From contig NC_064039.1 in assembly GCF_932526225.1 (NCBI RefSeq), forward strand, positions 3,299,001-3,363,000: DNA of 64,000 nucleotides. Direction: 5' to 3'. The notes beneath the pieces were generated by a model that saw only the letters and a list, made by a program, of their open reading frames with translations, searched no databases and was not told the origin of the DNA. Positions 1 to 11,700 of this stretch are shown in pieces. Each line of letters opens with the position of its first letter. The first letter of the stretch is position 1. Both the position numbers and the translations under genes were made by a program. Origin of the DNA: Nematostella vectensis (taxonomy: Eukaryota > Cnidaria > Anthozoa > Actiniaria > Edwardsiidae).

Positions 1-475
1 AGCGAGTTGTTGGTTCCCTATGTAAAGGCACAGATGCAGACAGGAGGTATTATGTCGGTGAATCACTTCCTTTACGAATGGATTCCTGCTTACGCCTGGT
101 GGGATCCAACATATCGTTATATGTTCTCAACTACATGGAGATACCTCGTGGCACTGCAGATGTTCAGGATGGCGCAACAACTCACAATACATCTACACAG
201 GGCAGTTGCCTTTCGCACCCCTATTTCACAGGAATTCAGTTTCCAAATATGCTCTTATTGAGTTGTATGACAGGTAAGCACTATACAACTATGTATTTAG
301 ATGAGCTCTAAAAGCATTGCTGCCTTGCATTATCCTGTTTTGAAACAAAAAATAATGTTTTATTAACTAGGAGTGGAAACATGAACCAGATGCAAATGAA
401 TGTTTTATTACACCAAATGTTCCACCCATCAATATAAAAGGCTCAAATAGTTGTGTTCGTAAACCAGAAGAATAA
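1..475 (+). other. possible degraded or partial terminal coding segment
   Basis: There is a strong-looking donor (CAG/GTAAGC) at 273/274 and an acceptor (AACTAG) at 370. After it, a phase-0 frame runs 371-475 and ends in a TAA that overlaps an AATAAA poly(A) signal. Upstream, all three frames are partly open, but none joins the downstream frame without a phase clash or a stop. The pieces therefore do not form one clean model. It could be the 3' end of a gene entering from the left, or a decayed copy. I do not recognise the peptide in any frame. Confidence 0.2.
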
Positions 476-685
476 ATACAATACATTTTTTATAAGAACC
501 TTTTTTATAAAAACGTGACGTATAAAAACCTGAGATTTCACCAAATTTTAAGAACATGCTCAGATAGCAGAAAAATATTTCATTATATATAGTCCTGATA
601 CATTCTAAAATGCAGAATCAAATTGTACTTTTAGTAACACCCTAATTATTGCTATTGATTTTACTGTATATATTCTTATATACAT

Positions 686-1449
686 TTAAGAACATCGTTT
701 CAGCTCGGCATTCTGTACTTCTTCAGAAGTGGAGGTATCGGTCAAGTCAACAATCTCCTGGTGTAATGTGGGCCTTAGCTTACCACTTGTATATAGCTTC
801 ATGTATTTATCTGATCCCCACACAAATCGTTTCCGTGGGGTTTCAATTATCATTAATGCATCTGCCCCAGACATAATATTTAATTTCATCAAATTCTGAA
901 AAAGAGTTGCCTTTCTCTTAGAGAGTGTGATGGCACGCCTCTTGCTGTCTTCAATGTAGCAATACTTCTCCTTGGAGCGCTTGGTTTTCTTTTTTGCAGA
1001 TGAAAGGCCACTGCTGCATGCAAATAAAGAAAAGTAAGCAACAAAAAAGTCCTTAATAAGAAAAGACCCACTTTTGGCCGCCAAGTGGGAGGGGGGAGGG
1101 GGTTGTGCGGGCAACCCCTGTGTATACCCTGCATCCCTCCGTAACCCCAATAATATCTTCAAAAGTTGTAAGAAAACTACCAGTTAGCTGTGCCGCTCAA
1201 TTTTCTTAATATCACTCTATTGCCCCCCCGTGATCGGTCACGCTTCGCATTTATTATTTTTCAATGACTCTGGTAATGAATTGCAAGCATAAAGTAGAAA
1301 ATGATATGATTCAATGCCGTTTTCCTACATACCAACAAACAGCATTGATAACTCGTCAGAAAATCCTAATCACATGCCCCAAAAAATAAATAAGATGGCT
1401 TTACTCACTTGATCTCGGGTCGGCTCGAACTTGGCTTCGGCGAAGACAT
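686..1449 (-). CDS. stand-alone divergent MADS-box protein (SRF-like), 2 exons
   Basis: Exon 1 is 1449-1409 (ATG at 1449, donor AA/GTGAGT). Exon 2 is 1013-686 (acceptor GCATGCAG, stop at 686). The junction keeps phase and gives 122 residues. Residues 21-77 read as a MADS box: a basic KKKTKRSK start, then KRRAITLSKRKATLFQNLMK, which lines up with the DNA-binding helix of SRF (RR-x-T-x-SKRK-x-x-x-x-K-x), then a hydrophobic beta-strand segment GADALMII. A following GKLRP stretch resembles the SAM extension of SRF. MADS proteins bind CArG-type A/T-rich sites as dimers, normally as nuclear transcription factors. Animals usually have only SRF and MEF2, both much longer. This gene lacks any transactivation region and the helix is diverged (FQNLMKLN instead of a KKAYELS-like run). 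It may be a small lineage-specific factor or a competitor of SRF. Recognition of the fold is fairly sure; function is inferred. Confidence 0.68.
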
Positions 1450-1667
1450 CACTAGCGCTTAAAACTTCTTTAAACTTCTTAGGCCAAGTCTAATTTTCCC
1501 GCTTCTTTTGCCGCGCCTTTTCATCTGTCAATCTACTTTTGACAATATAACAAAGGCTTGACTAGACGGGTGAAATAGGAATAGAGACAGGACGTTCCAT
1601 AAAACGCGAGCAAAATAATCGAAAATTGAGGTGCCTCGTTATATTATAATATCTGTGAACAACTGTC
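1450..1667. promoter_or_regulatory. candidate bidirectional promoter
   Basis: This 218-bp spacer separates the start codon of the minus-strand MADS-box gene (1449) from the start codon of a plus-strand small gene model (1668). The only evidence is the divergent start codons; I see no decisive promoter motif. Confidence 0.35.
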
Positions 1668-2068
1668 ATGGCAAAGAGAGGTAAGAATAATCGATCTTCT
1701 CTATAGGAGAGAACATCAGATCTAGGACTCTTATGTTATCGTGATGGAAGTAACAATATGCCCGCGGTCGAATTTCAATATTATTTGCAGGCATAACTAG
1801 TGGAGAACTCTTGGGAGATATTGTTGAAATAAGCCATGGAAAAATAAAGGCGTAAGTTATTAGGTGTATTTGCCAAAATAATGTTATATTAAAATGTTCG
1901 TATTGCCTCTTGACTGTTATTATCTCCTATCTTAACCAAAATATCATAAATATCTTCAATATTTTCAAAGCTCTTTAATTCCTTTCTTGTAGCCTTGTTT
2001 TTTGGAACAAGTTTTCAATTGAGAGTGGAGGAACTGGATGCCTTAAAATATATGGAGTACGGAAGTAG
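1668..2068 (+). CDS. hypothetical small spliced ORF, about 49 residues, 3 exons
   Basis: Segments 1668-1680 (ATG, donor G/GTAAGA), 1791-1851 (acceptor TTTGCAG, donor GC/GTAAGT) and 1993-2068 (acceptor TTGTAG, stop TAG) join in phase and encode a short protein beginning MAKRG. Two of the donors are close to consensus. I do not recognise the product. It may be the beginning of a longer gene with other exons, or a non-coding transcript read by chance. The model rests only on splice sites and phase. Confidence 0.28.
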
Positions 2069-2214
2069 CAAGTGGAGGGGGTAACAGGGGTGACCTTTCC
2101 CTCTACCAGTTAAAAATACAGTAAATGTATGGGACATTATTTGAAATACAGGATGAAAATGCCTTACAAGGTTCTTTTGGGCCCCCTCCAATTTAAAATC
2201 CTGGCTACTCCCCT

Positions 2215-2523
2215 GTGGAATTTGAGGGGGTTTGGAGACTAATTGGCACTTTTATTAAAAGCTATCACCAGTTTGGCATCAAACTACCAATTGGGGCTTA
2301 TGTACAGGTTTCGAGGGAGGATGACAACACATTTGATAAGACAGCCATGAAATGCACGGTTCCCCTCGACCTGGAGAAGAGGTATCTCTGCCAGGTCATG
2401 ACAAGCAAGTCAAGGAGAACATTATATGCTATACAGGACAAGGTCGGTCAAACAATGGGCCGTGTGCAATACTTCCTGCTAGGATGTAAAGTATCTCTCA
2501 AGAAGAAAATACTGTGCTTTTGA
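2215..2523 (+). CDS. weak HIRAN-like ORF, possibly an exon or a remnant
   Basis: This ORF of about 102 codons has no good ATG at its 5' end (it opens with GTG). Residues about 32-45 read VSREDDNTFDKTAMKC, similar to the core of HIRAN domains (REP-x-N-x-x-D-x-x-A), which bind DNA ends in helicases and in many invertebrate multigene families. Only this core is convincing. It lies downstream of the small spliced ORF and could belong to it through unseen splicing, or be a relic of a repeated family. Confidence 0.25.
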   Translation: MEFEGVWRLIGTFIKSYHQFGIKLPIGAYVQVSREDDNTFDKTAMKCTVPLDLEKRYLCQVMTSKSRRTLYAIQDKVGQTMGRVQYFLLGCKVSLKKKILCF

Positions 2524-3885
2524 TGCCTGGGTGGGGTGCATGCTACCCCTTATCTAGGCACCTGTATCAAGTTCAACAAAATTGATTTGGATTTACGACT
2601 TTTTCATATCTTTAAAATTTCAATCCCCCATGCAAAATACTGATAGTTCTTGTACAATTTCAAATAGATGGCCCCACATGTAAAAAGACTGTTTCCGACA
2701 TAGTAACAGTAAAACAGGGCAATGGAAATATTAAGGCCACAGATTGTTACTCAAATGTGAACTCTTGTTGGTTATTCCTAGATTGCTAGCCCTTAGTTTT
2801 AGTGTTGATTCCACTGACATTAACACTTGATTGTTTTTGCTGGCTATCGCTAGTATTTTATTAAGAAAAAAGCAATACAAAAGCATATTGTTTGAAATGT
2901 GAAATCCTTCTTTAGTATTATTACAGGAGAACCCACCACCTCCAAGAGGCCCCCAAAACAACAACGGTGGATAAAAAAATGCCCAAATTGGTGGGGGGGG
3001 GGGCATACATCCCCTGGCACTTACGTGTGCATTTTGAAAAATTCTGGCTAAAATTATATATAAGTTAAAATGATAAATCTGAGCAATTTTAATTTATGAA
3101 ATTATCCTATATTCATACCAAAGATTACACTCAGCATCTTTCGCTTGCATAACAGGTTAGACAATGTGCCTGCTTTAATTTCAGATAAGCATCACTAACC
3201 CCCTGAAGAAAGCAAGAAAATGAGATAACAGTTGCGAGTGTGGTCCAAGGTTATACCAAGACTTGTTCACTTGAATAAAACTGATCAATGTGGTTTGAAA
3301 CTGATTCTTATTATTCTTATTTAAGTGGAAAGAGGTAGATAGATAGATGCTTTTATTTTACAATGGTTAAACTCTTTCAATAAGATATTGATGTTACTAA
3401 GATGTAATCGTACATTTTATTACATAGATTTGTTAAGAGGAATAGTTCATTTTCATTATTGTTTTCTTCAAGTTCCTAAATCGTAACCTCACTTCAAATA
3501 AATGATCCCTATCAAACACCACCCATCATCCCCGAGGCTGAATGATGGAGAGCCCACAACCCCTTTGGACTGAAACTGAATAATTGATATGATTTATAAG
3601 TCTGTTTTATAAATGTACTTTATGAACTCTTAAAAATTCACCTCCTGTCAGATTTCTATACCACGCCACCCTATTCATATCAAAAGACAACCTCAAGCTT
3701 TTTCTGAATGACATTAACAGTTTTATTCTATGTACAAAAGACGTTGGGTATACAGAATTATTTTAAGTTATTTATGCAATGAACCAAGAAAGGGCTAAAA
3801 GTTGCAGATTTAAACAAAACGATAATTCGACAAAATTAGTCTGAAACTCAAAAGTTTGGTTGCTTTTCAGTTCATTTAGTCTTAT
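2524..3885. other. intergenic DNA, nothing recognised
   Basis: This is AT-rich sequence with homopolymer tracts (for example a G-run near 2990-3003) and no ORF with protein-like composition. It ends at the target-site duplication of the hAT element. Confidence 0.5.
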
Positions 3886-4236
3886 ATACTCAGGGACCGC
3901 GGAACCGGTATTGCCGGTATTGCCCGAGCAATACCAGAAATCGGCGAGAGGAAAGACATACATGAATGAGAAATCACTCCGCCGTAAATAAGCATCGCAA
4001 TACTAGTTCAATGAAAAATGCCCATGAATGCTCTTCCCAAAGCCAGATGTCCAACACCATCTCTCTAATCACCCGGAAAACGGTGTAGCTCAGCCCGGAC
4101 GCAGTATCGGGGCTGGATACTAGTTCAAAACGAAAGCGAAAGGGGGTGGATATTTGTCTGTTTATACGAAGATTCATTGATAAATTCTGCGTGCAAAAGT
4201 TTTCAAAGAAGAAAAAGACTAGTGAAAGTGGACAAA

Positions 4237-7200
4237 ATGAGTACTGGTGAGTTGAGTTTCACTGTAGTGTACCCGTTCAGTAATGACATCGTATTTTTCT
4301 ATAAAATTCTATCAAATTTCGGTGCAATTTGGACTTGACGGTGGAAATAAATTGTAGTGGATTTGATCGGAAAAATCCATTCCCGGAATGGATTCCGGAA
4401 TCCGGAATTCGACCCATTCGAGGTTTGATTGGAGATGCAGGGGGCCTGACCGAATGTTTTATTTCAGCGGATCAGCCGCGGAGGTCCATTGAAGATGACC
4501 AGGAGCCAGGCAATGTTGCTGATGATGATACAGGTATGTACATATGACATAGTTACGTAGATACATAGTTGACATGATATTCTTTAGTGAGAAAACTATA
4601 AAATTATTTAATAATAATTCACCGATGAAGATGATGAAATTCAAGATATGCGCTGCCGCGGCGAAATTACCGAAATCAATTCTACAGCAGAAACTCCGTC
4701 AGCCTATCAAAAGTTCAATGGATTTTTGCGTTTTATAATAGGCATCTGTTGCATATATTGTCTGAGTTCCGATAAATCGATTACGAACAAAACGGGATCC
4801 GAACGAGTCCCGTTCTATGCGATTCATATGAGATTGATCAAACGATGCTGAATGATTTGCTCATGCTGACTACCATTTCACAGGTGACAAAATTGACCTA
4901 GCGGGTCCGTCTTCATCCGCCTCAAGCGCTAGCAGTTCTGGACGACAAGGGATGAAACGTATGCGTCCTAAGGTCACACTTCACGATTTTTTCAAAAGAT
5001 CTAAGACTGAGAATATCGAAAAGGTAAAAAAATGGAAATTTCGGATTCAATTCAGTTTGATCAGTCCAAAAGTATAGAAAATCTTCACACCACGTAACCA
5101 TTTCATCAGTATACCTATGTCTCGAATTTTAGCGGGTGTCTCGTCGATTGGCCAAACTAGTTAAATCTTACTGATTGCCGTATGGTGTACTATTCATTAT
5201 CAAAACACTGTTTTTCAGGACACTGATGATGTCGAAGATGCATCGGCGGTCGACACAAGCGTCCCGCCTACTGATGTCACAGAAGCCGTTGACGAGAGAC
5301 CGCCACGTGAAATCATTCTGTCCGTCGAGCCATTCCACCCGAAACAAATAAAACGTTCAGAAACGGACAAGGAAGGAAAAGCGAAAAAGAGAAATTGTCA
5401 ACTCCAGTATTTTCACGACTTTCCGTGGCTACATTACATACCAGACAAGGACGTCGTCGTATGCCATGTGTGCACTAAAGCAGTAAAACTGAACTTATTG
5501 GACGGTGTGAGACAGGAACCTGCCTTCACGACGAAAGGTTTCAATACATGGCGGAACGCCACCAAAATGTTTCGCCTTCATCAGAACTCGAAATGCCACA
5601 AACAAGCCGTCGAGTGTGTGCGAGAGATCCCGGCAAAGTGTCGCGACGTAAGCGAGCTGTTAGTTGAACAGACTGTGAAAGAGCGGGAAAACAACCGGCG
5701 ATATCTGAGCAAGATTATCCAGAATCTGCAGTTTTTAGCTCGTCAGGGGATCGCAATCCAAGGAGCGAAAGAGACGGATTCGAATTTCCATCAATGTTTG
5801 TTGCTCAGAGCGAAGGATGATCCTTCAATCCTACAATGGATGAGTAAGAAAACCGACAAGTACACGTCACATGACGTGCAAAATGAATTGCTGGATATCA
5901 TGTCACAACAAGTAATAAGGGATGTCGCTAATCGCATCAAAACGGAATGCTATTCTTTACTAGCCGACGAATGCACGGACGTAGCGAATAAGGAACAGCT
6001 GACGGTGTGCCTGCGTTGGATCGACGAGAATTTGAATCCGAATGAGGATTTTATCGGCTTCTATCATATCCCAGACATTTCGTCGGATACGATCGTTTCG
6101 GCTCTCAAAGACGCCCTCACCCGATCGGATATACCATTGAAATCATGTCGCGGGCAATGTTACGACGGAGCGGGTAATATGTCCGGTGTGAAGAACGGCG
6201 CGGCGACGAAAATCCAAGCTGAGGTCCCGCAGGCGCATCTAACGCACTGCCACGGACACGCCCTCTCTCTCGCTGTACATGACATGTGTAAGCGGTCAGC
6301 TTCGAAATTGCTGAGCGAGACGTTGGACACGACACGTGAGATATGCAAGCTGATAAAATTCTCACCGAAGCGACAAGGAGCACTTGAAAAGATCAAGGGA
6401 GAATTGGACTTGGATGCCCCGGGAATCAAGGTCTTATGCCCGACCAGATGGACGGTCCGCGGGGACAGTTTTCTGCGAATCATACAAAACTATGTTGCGC
6501 TCGCAAACCTTTGGACTGATTGCCTTTCTGCGAGGCTTGACAGCGAAACGAGGGCGAGAATCATAGGTGTCCAATGTCAGATGAAGGAGTTCGATTATTT
6601 TTTCGGACTCAATTTGGGGAATATGCTCTTCTCCATTACCGACAACCTGTCAAAAACGCTCCAGAAGACGAAGATGTCCGCCGTTCAAGGCCAGCGGTTG
6701 GCAGAATTGACCATCACTACGCTGTCAAACATGCGATCCGAGCAAAACTTCAGTGACTTCTACGCTCTGGTGCTACAACGACGAAATTCACTGGAATGCG
6801 AAATCTCCGAACCGAAATTGCCTCGTAAAAGAGCGCCACCGAAGAAATTAGATGACGGAAGTGAGCCGTACCATCCACCCGCCGCTGAGGACCGATATCG
6901 TACCATGTACTTCAGCGCTTTGGACGACATCGTGATGGCCATAACCGAACGATTCGACCAAAAAGGATTCAAGGTTTACCGGATCGTGGAGGAATTTCTT
7001 CTGAAAGCTGTTCGCGGAGTTGACTTCACATCCGAAATGGCCACCATAGAAAGCGAGTACGGTACCACAGACGTAAATGTTCGAAACCTCACTTCCCAAA
7101 TACCGATCTTCCGACAACTTATGGAGCATAAGGATGTCACGCATTTCGACGACATCTACAAGGAGGTACAGTCTCTCGATAAACCCACTCGTTCGCTCAT

Positions 7201-7468
7201 CGGCGAGATCGTGAAATTGTGTGTGCTGCTGCTGGTGAATCCGGCGACCGACGCTATAGGCGAGCGGTCTTTTTCGACGATGCGGCGACTGAAGACATGG
7301 CTCCGGTCCACGATGGGCCAGAAACGGTTCAACAGCCTCGCCGTACTCAGCGTTCATCGAGAACGCACTGACAAAATAAATCTGGCAGCCGTGGCGAATG
7401 AGTTCGTACGCCTCAATGATAATAGGAGAAGGCTTTTCGGCGAATTCAGCGTTGCCGACTTCTGCTAA
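4237..7468 (+). CDS. hAT-family transposase with TTF-type zinc finger (ZMYM1-like), 821 residues
   Basis: Exons are 4237-4246, 4468-4533, 4884-5023 and 5219-7468. All junctions are GT-AG and in phase, with no internal stop. The N-terminus is Ser-rich and acidic. C154-x2-C157 with W183, H193 and H199 form a TTF/BED-like DNA-binding zinc finger. The central RNase-H-like region contains LLADECTD and CYDGAGNMSG, both carrying acidic residues expected in the hAT catalytic core, and CPTRW. The C-terminus (about residues 740-785) has the hAT dimerisation signature with GERSFSTMRRLKTWLRSTM. The protein cuts and pastes the element by binding its ends. Its GC content is clearly higher than the flanks, in keeping with recent arrival. 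Domesticated relatives (ZMYM-type) exist, but intact ends and a target duplication argue for a mobile copy. Catalytic residues were assigned by eye. Confidence 0.88.
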
Positions 7469-7759
7469 TAGCAAGAATGCAGACGGAATAGCGTCGATGG
7501 AATAATGATTGAACACGACCGTTATAGACAGTCTCAATTATATCATTATATCACTCATTACATTACTCATTATTCTTATGTTTGCATTATATCACTGATT
7601 AAATTTCATTGTATATGTTCTTGCAGGTATTCGTTGCGGAGAAGAAAATATCAGAAATTCGCTCGAAATCTTTGATTTTTTTAGTCAAATAAGCATCATT
7701 TCAGATGTCGCTAGAACCCTCAGAAAGTGCTCGAGTTAAGCGGAAATCAGTGCCATTTT

Positions 7760-7916
7760 TCGAAATTTTCTCGGGGGGAGAACCCCCCCCGAACCCCCCT
7801 ACTGGGGCTCGGGCCGTAGGCCCTTCGCGGCGACGGCCTCCGGCCGCCGCGGCTCCGCGGTCAGTTATGGCCAAAGAGTTGGCAATACCAAGATCACGCC
7901 CGCTCCGCGGGCCCTG
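7760..7916. repeat. GC-rich palindromic right terminus of the hAT element
   Basis: The block contains G-runs facing C-runs (about 7774-7798), a self-complementary CGGGCCGTAGGCCC and a GACGGCCTCCGGCCG palindrome, ending in the CCGCGG-bearing inverted repeat. It can form strong hairpins and holds the subterminal GGCAATACC motif. Confidence 0.6.
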
Positions 7917-8065
7917 ATACTTGATAATTAAACTTATATTTTTTTTCTTCATAATTTTCGCTAAAACCATCGCTAGAGTAGGTGACAAGCATTGTCTTAC
8001 CGGGAAGGCTCAGGGAAATTCTGTTTTATGCGACTAGTGGCTTGCCCTCTTCTGAGGTCTCTCAC

Positions 8066-8162
8066 CAATGAGATACTTAATCATATAGAAGAAAATCACT
8101 GCAATCAGGGAGCGTACTTCAGCATGATTTCCCCATTCTTGAACTAGCGACGAAACCGCCAT
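8066..8162 (-). CDS. possible first coding exon of a small membrane protein
   Basis: An ATG at 8162 in good context (ACAAAATGGCG) opens a 33-residue frame with a hydrophobic stretch SLIAVIFFYMI, ending at a consensus donor (ATT G/GTGAGA). If unspliced, the frame continues nine more residues to a stop at 8034. A second possible donor (AA/GTATCT) lies slightly upstream. No downstream exon could be confirmed. If one exists, the hAT element at 3.9-7.9 kb might sit in its intron. I do not recognise the product. Confidence 0.3.
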
Positions 8163-8629
8163 TTTGTTTTCTACTAGTGATAGCTTACCAGTATCCGCGT
8201 GGGACTGGGAATAGTAAGTACTCGTCTCCGATTGGTTAATCAGTTTGTTGACAAAATATAACCAAATCTGGTAATGTTCCGCACTGTTGGTCGCAGAGTA
8301 AAAAAGCCTCTGTTCGAAGTACAAAATAGAAGATGATAGATTTCCACAAATTACTTTTTCACAATTCTACCAAATCAACTAAACATCAAACAAAACTCGT
8401 ACAAACATATGGTCCCCGCTTCTTTATCGAATAACGATTTTGCGCTTTTCTAGAATGTTAATAGCCTTTGAAACACATTGTACGACAGAAGCGTGATCAA
8501 TTATTGCGGGTATTTTATTTTGTTTCCGGAAAGAATATGCCGAAATTTGACATGCTAGCAAAAAGCTTTTTGATCATTACGATAACAATAGTAATAAAAA
8601 TAATTTTAGGTACTGGTCTGCTCAGTAAT

Positions 8630-8700
8630 GGCACGTTAGTCTAGCGGTGCGAACACGTGTCTATGACCGCAGCTTCCTGGGTTCCATTCCCACTGATGGC
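8630..8700 (+). tRNA. tRNA-like relic or SINE head
   Basis: An A-box match (TAGTCTAGCGG) is followed at tRNA spacing by a near B-box (GGTTCCATTCC), and a T-run suitable as a Pol III terminator follows at about 8708-8715. The T-arm has four of five pairs, but the acceptor stem pairs poorly (about three of seven), so a functional tRNA is unlikely. A tRNA pseudogene or tRNA-derived SINE head fits better. Confidence 0.4.
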
Positions 8701-8715
8701 GCTAATTCTTTTTTT

Positions 8716-11700
8716 TACGTTTTATTATAATTAATTATACTAATCTTGGTGTCATGACATAGAAAAGTAAAGGTATAAGGACATTTTTTTGTACTCTCAT
8801 CATCTTGTATGTATTTATGCTTTGCTTACTATCCTGTATATATTTTATGCACACAAGAACATAACTAGGAAAATCATTTGCATTCACGAGTTTGCTCAGA
8901 GAGCCTTTGATTACTTAACATGATTACTTAACAAGGGTTAAAATGTGGTGGTTGGCAGGGTTAGTGAAACACAAGTCTTCGGAAATCTGATTAGATGTCC
9001 ATTTTTTTGGTGGGCATCTGTTTTCTTACTCGTCTATGTCTATATTTTGACATCGTGCAACATGCAACAAGTAAACCCATCCACCCCCAAAAGAGCTTAA
9101 ATCATAATTAAGAAATGGACTATTAGTTGTTGGAGAATCCATGTTACAGGAACGACTTACGGTCCTCCCTTACATGTTGTTAAAGAACCTGGGTTCTGAC
9201 CATATCACAAAAAATAATCAATGGAGGAAAATCTGAAGACCGTGTTAACTACAAAACTCGTCTGGTTGGAATACGATGAGGAGGCAGGAAAGCCTTGCTA
9301 TCCAATGTCTAAAAACTGCTGAAGAGAGGCTGAATTTGCTGCAGCCCGTTTTGCAGACAAGATTCGGAGGGATTTTGACGCTGGACACTTGGCTGGGGCT
9401 GTATTCATCATTTTGCATAATTTATTCCTATTGTATGTCCTATTGTAGTGTGTGATGTCAAGGACGATTTAAGCCAACACGTCTTGTAAGGCTGGAGATG
9501 CCTGAAGTTACCGGAGGATTGAACTTCGCTATTTGTGTTACCATTTCCAGACGAGAATGGTGGATATACGCCAATACATTTTAGATATTAAGAAATAACG
9601 GTAAAGACCTCCAAAAGCATCGTATGAGCATATGTCATAAGTTGTACCTGAACTGTTGCCATTAGTTATCCGGCATTCCAGGTTATAGTAGTTGATCACA
9701 CTAAAGCATGTATCCAGCCAGGACTAAGAGATCAAATCAAGAAAACAGATCTTTGTCAAGGGGCGTATGGATGGAAGTTATTTAAAGATCGAAAGTAGAT
9801 CATTAAGGGGCGACTTATACAGCTGGGACTGATGTGAAGATAACAAAGACAGATCAGAAATATACAGCTTAGGATTCTTGTGACGATCCATAAGACAGGA
9901 CAGACGGAACAGCTGGGACTATTGAGATCACGAAGGTGGATCAGTCGTGCATTCTTAGAAGAATCTGAGAAGCTTTAATAAACCTTATCTGCAAAGATAA
10001 CGAGTATCTACCTGTTTACAATCCATGTGAAAACCCTTATTTAACTTTCGGTGGAGAACCCGGATAGTGTATTAGTTTTCTCTGATTGGTCAGGCAAAGG
10101 GAAAAAAAAATCTTGTACGAGTAGAAAAGCTAAAGGAGTTCAATAATACAAAAGTACCCACATGATTTTTGCAAAATAGATTAATACTATGGTTACATTC
10201 CCGATCTAAAAACTGCTCAAAAACTTCAAGAAGAATTAAAAACGTGACATACTAGTACCATTAGCATATGAGCATAATCTGGCAGATGTTTTTTTACGAA
10301 ATACTAGCACCCGTGGAACATTAATGTTGAGTAAAACTCTGAAGGTGCACGTATAGACAAGATAGAACACATAAAAATATCCTATCTCGCAGATAAATGC
10401 GAATTCTACCTGGACCCAAATGTACCCTAAATAAATTTGCGAATTTGTGTACCACCCACACATCTAGCATTTGGTAGAATTTTACACCGTAAAAGACAGA
10501 AAATCACCCCCTTCTACATTCATGTAGTTCCCACAACCTGGAGCGATGCTTCTTACCTTTCTTGCCATAATCACTGTTGCGATATGGCATTCACAATAAA
10601 AATCATTGTGCATACATTATCATATTCAAACTTGGTGCTTTTATGGCAAAAAGATCTTTATCATGCATGCCACAACATAGGTGCCCAGACAAATTGCAGA
10701 TGAACATTTAACCCAACAGGCATCACTGTCAATCCTGCTCGTAGGGTCTATTTAATGGTAGATACTCTGCTTAAGACTATTCCTTTTATTAAGTTGAAGT
10801 TAAAAGCTCTTCTGGAGTTTTAGGTCCAGAATCATGACAGTTCAGAGAGAATTGGTGACAGTGTTCACAGCTGTCGTGCACTACCGGGGTGGCAATGGAG
10901 AGCTACAGTACCAATGTAATGCTGAAATTAGATATACATGTCCCACAAAAAATATATTTTAATGCTTGTAACTGTATCATTCTTGAGAATGTGAAAGGCA
11001 AAAATGTTGACTGACGGCTCATCATCCCAGTTTAAGAACCGCTACAACCTCTTTACAATTATCATAAAGAGGACTTTGGGTGTGATGATGCCACATTGTA
11101 CTTTTTAGCACATGGCAAGGGCTTGATAGATGCCATTGGAGGTGTCGTTCTATGTCTTACAGTCTGATGTGCCTGTCACCCCCACTTTGGGAGTATCATG
11201 CTGCCTTAACCTTATGCAAGAAGAAAAAAATCTTGTATTGTGCCAATACTATAACAGCAACGTTTTAAGTGGCCCACCTTATTTTCCCCATAATCCATGA
11301 CCCACCCTCATATGCAAGAGTAGAAAAAGGCAACCCACCCCAAGTAGGCACCGGTCATCCTTGTACTCCCTTTTGACTTTTCGTAAGGATGCTAAATTTC
11401 AAATCGTTACATGTTATATATTCATTTGAATACCTCCAGTCAGACTCAAAAAACATTTCAGAAATATTTTAATGCAAACATCTGAATCACAAATCGCCAG
11501 CTCTGATGGCAAAGGCAAGCCAACTGATAATAGCACCCAACAATCACGAGTTCCAGGCCCAAGATGCTCGGTTTCTTCTGCTGCTAGTTTCTAGTGCTCC
11601 AATGGCTAGCGCAAGATTTAGGTACCCAGGTCAAGCGTTGCCCCCTGATTTGGATAGTGTAAAGAATTCTTGAGGAACAGGTCAGATTTAAAGGCAAGTG

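Larger units (their letters stand above)
3891..7916 (+). mobile_element. hAT DNA transposon, apparently complete, 5-bp target duplication
   Basis: The left end at 3891 reads CAGGGACCGCGGAACCGG. The right end, read inward on the minus strand from 7916, is CAGGGCCCGCGGAGCGGG, so the termini are imperfect inverted repeats. Both are flanked directly by ATACT (3886-3890 and 7917-7921). A subterminal GGTATTGCC motif occurs twice near the left end (from about 3908) and once inverted near the right end (about 7881), a typical transposase-binding arrangement. The interior carries an intact four-exon transposase gene. The right 150 bp is GC-rich and palindromic, unlike the AT-rich surroundings. The hAT assignment follows from the transposase. 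hAT elements usually make 8-bp duplications; here only 5 bp match. Confidence 0.85.

Noticed and set aside
6848-7537. 229-codon minus-strand ORF
   Set aside because: It is antisense to the hAT transposase exon 4 and has no recognisable domain.
9440-10060. Possible solo LTR with an AATAAA and a GGTGGAGAACCCGG motif
   Set aside because: No second LTR, no target duplication and no retroelement protein was seen; the ends could not be fixed.
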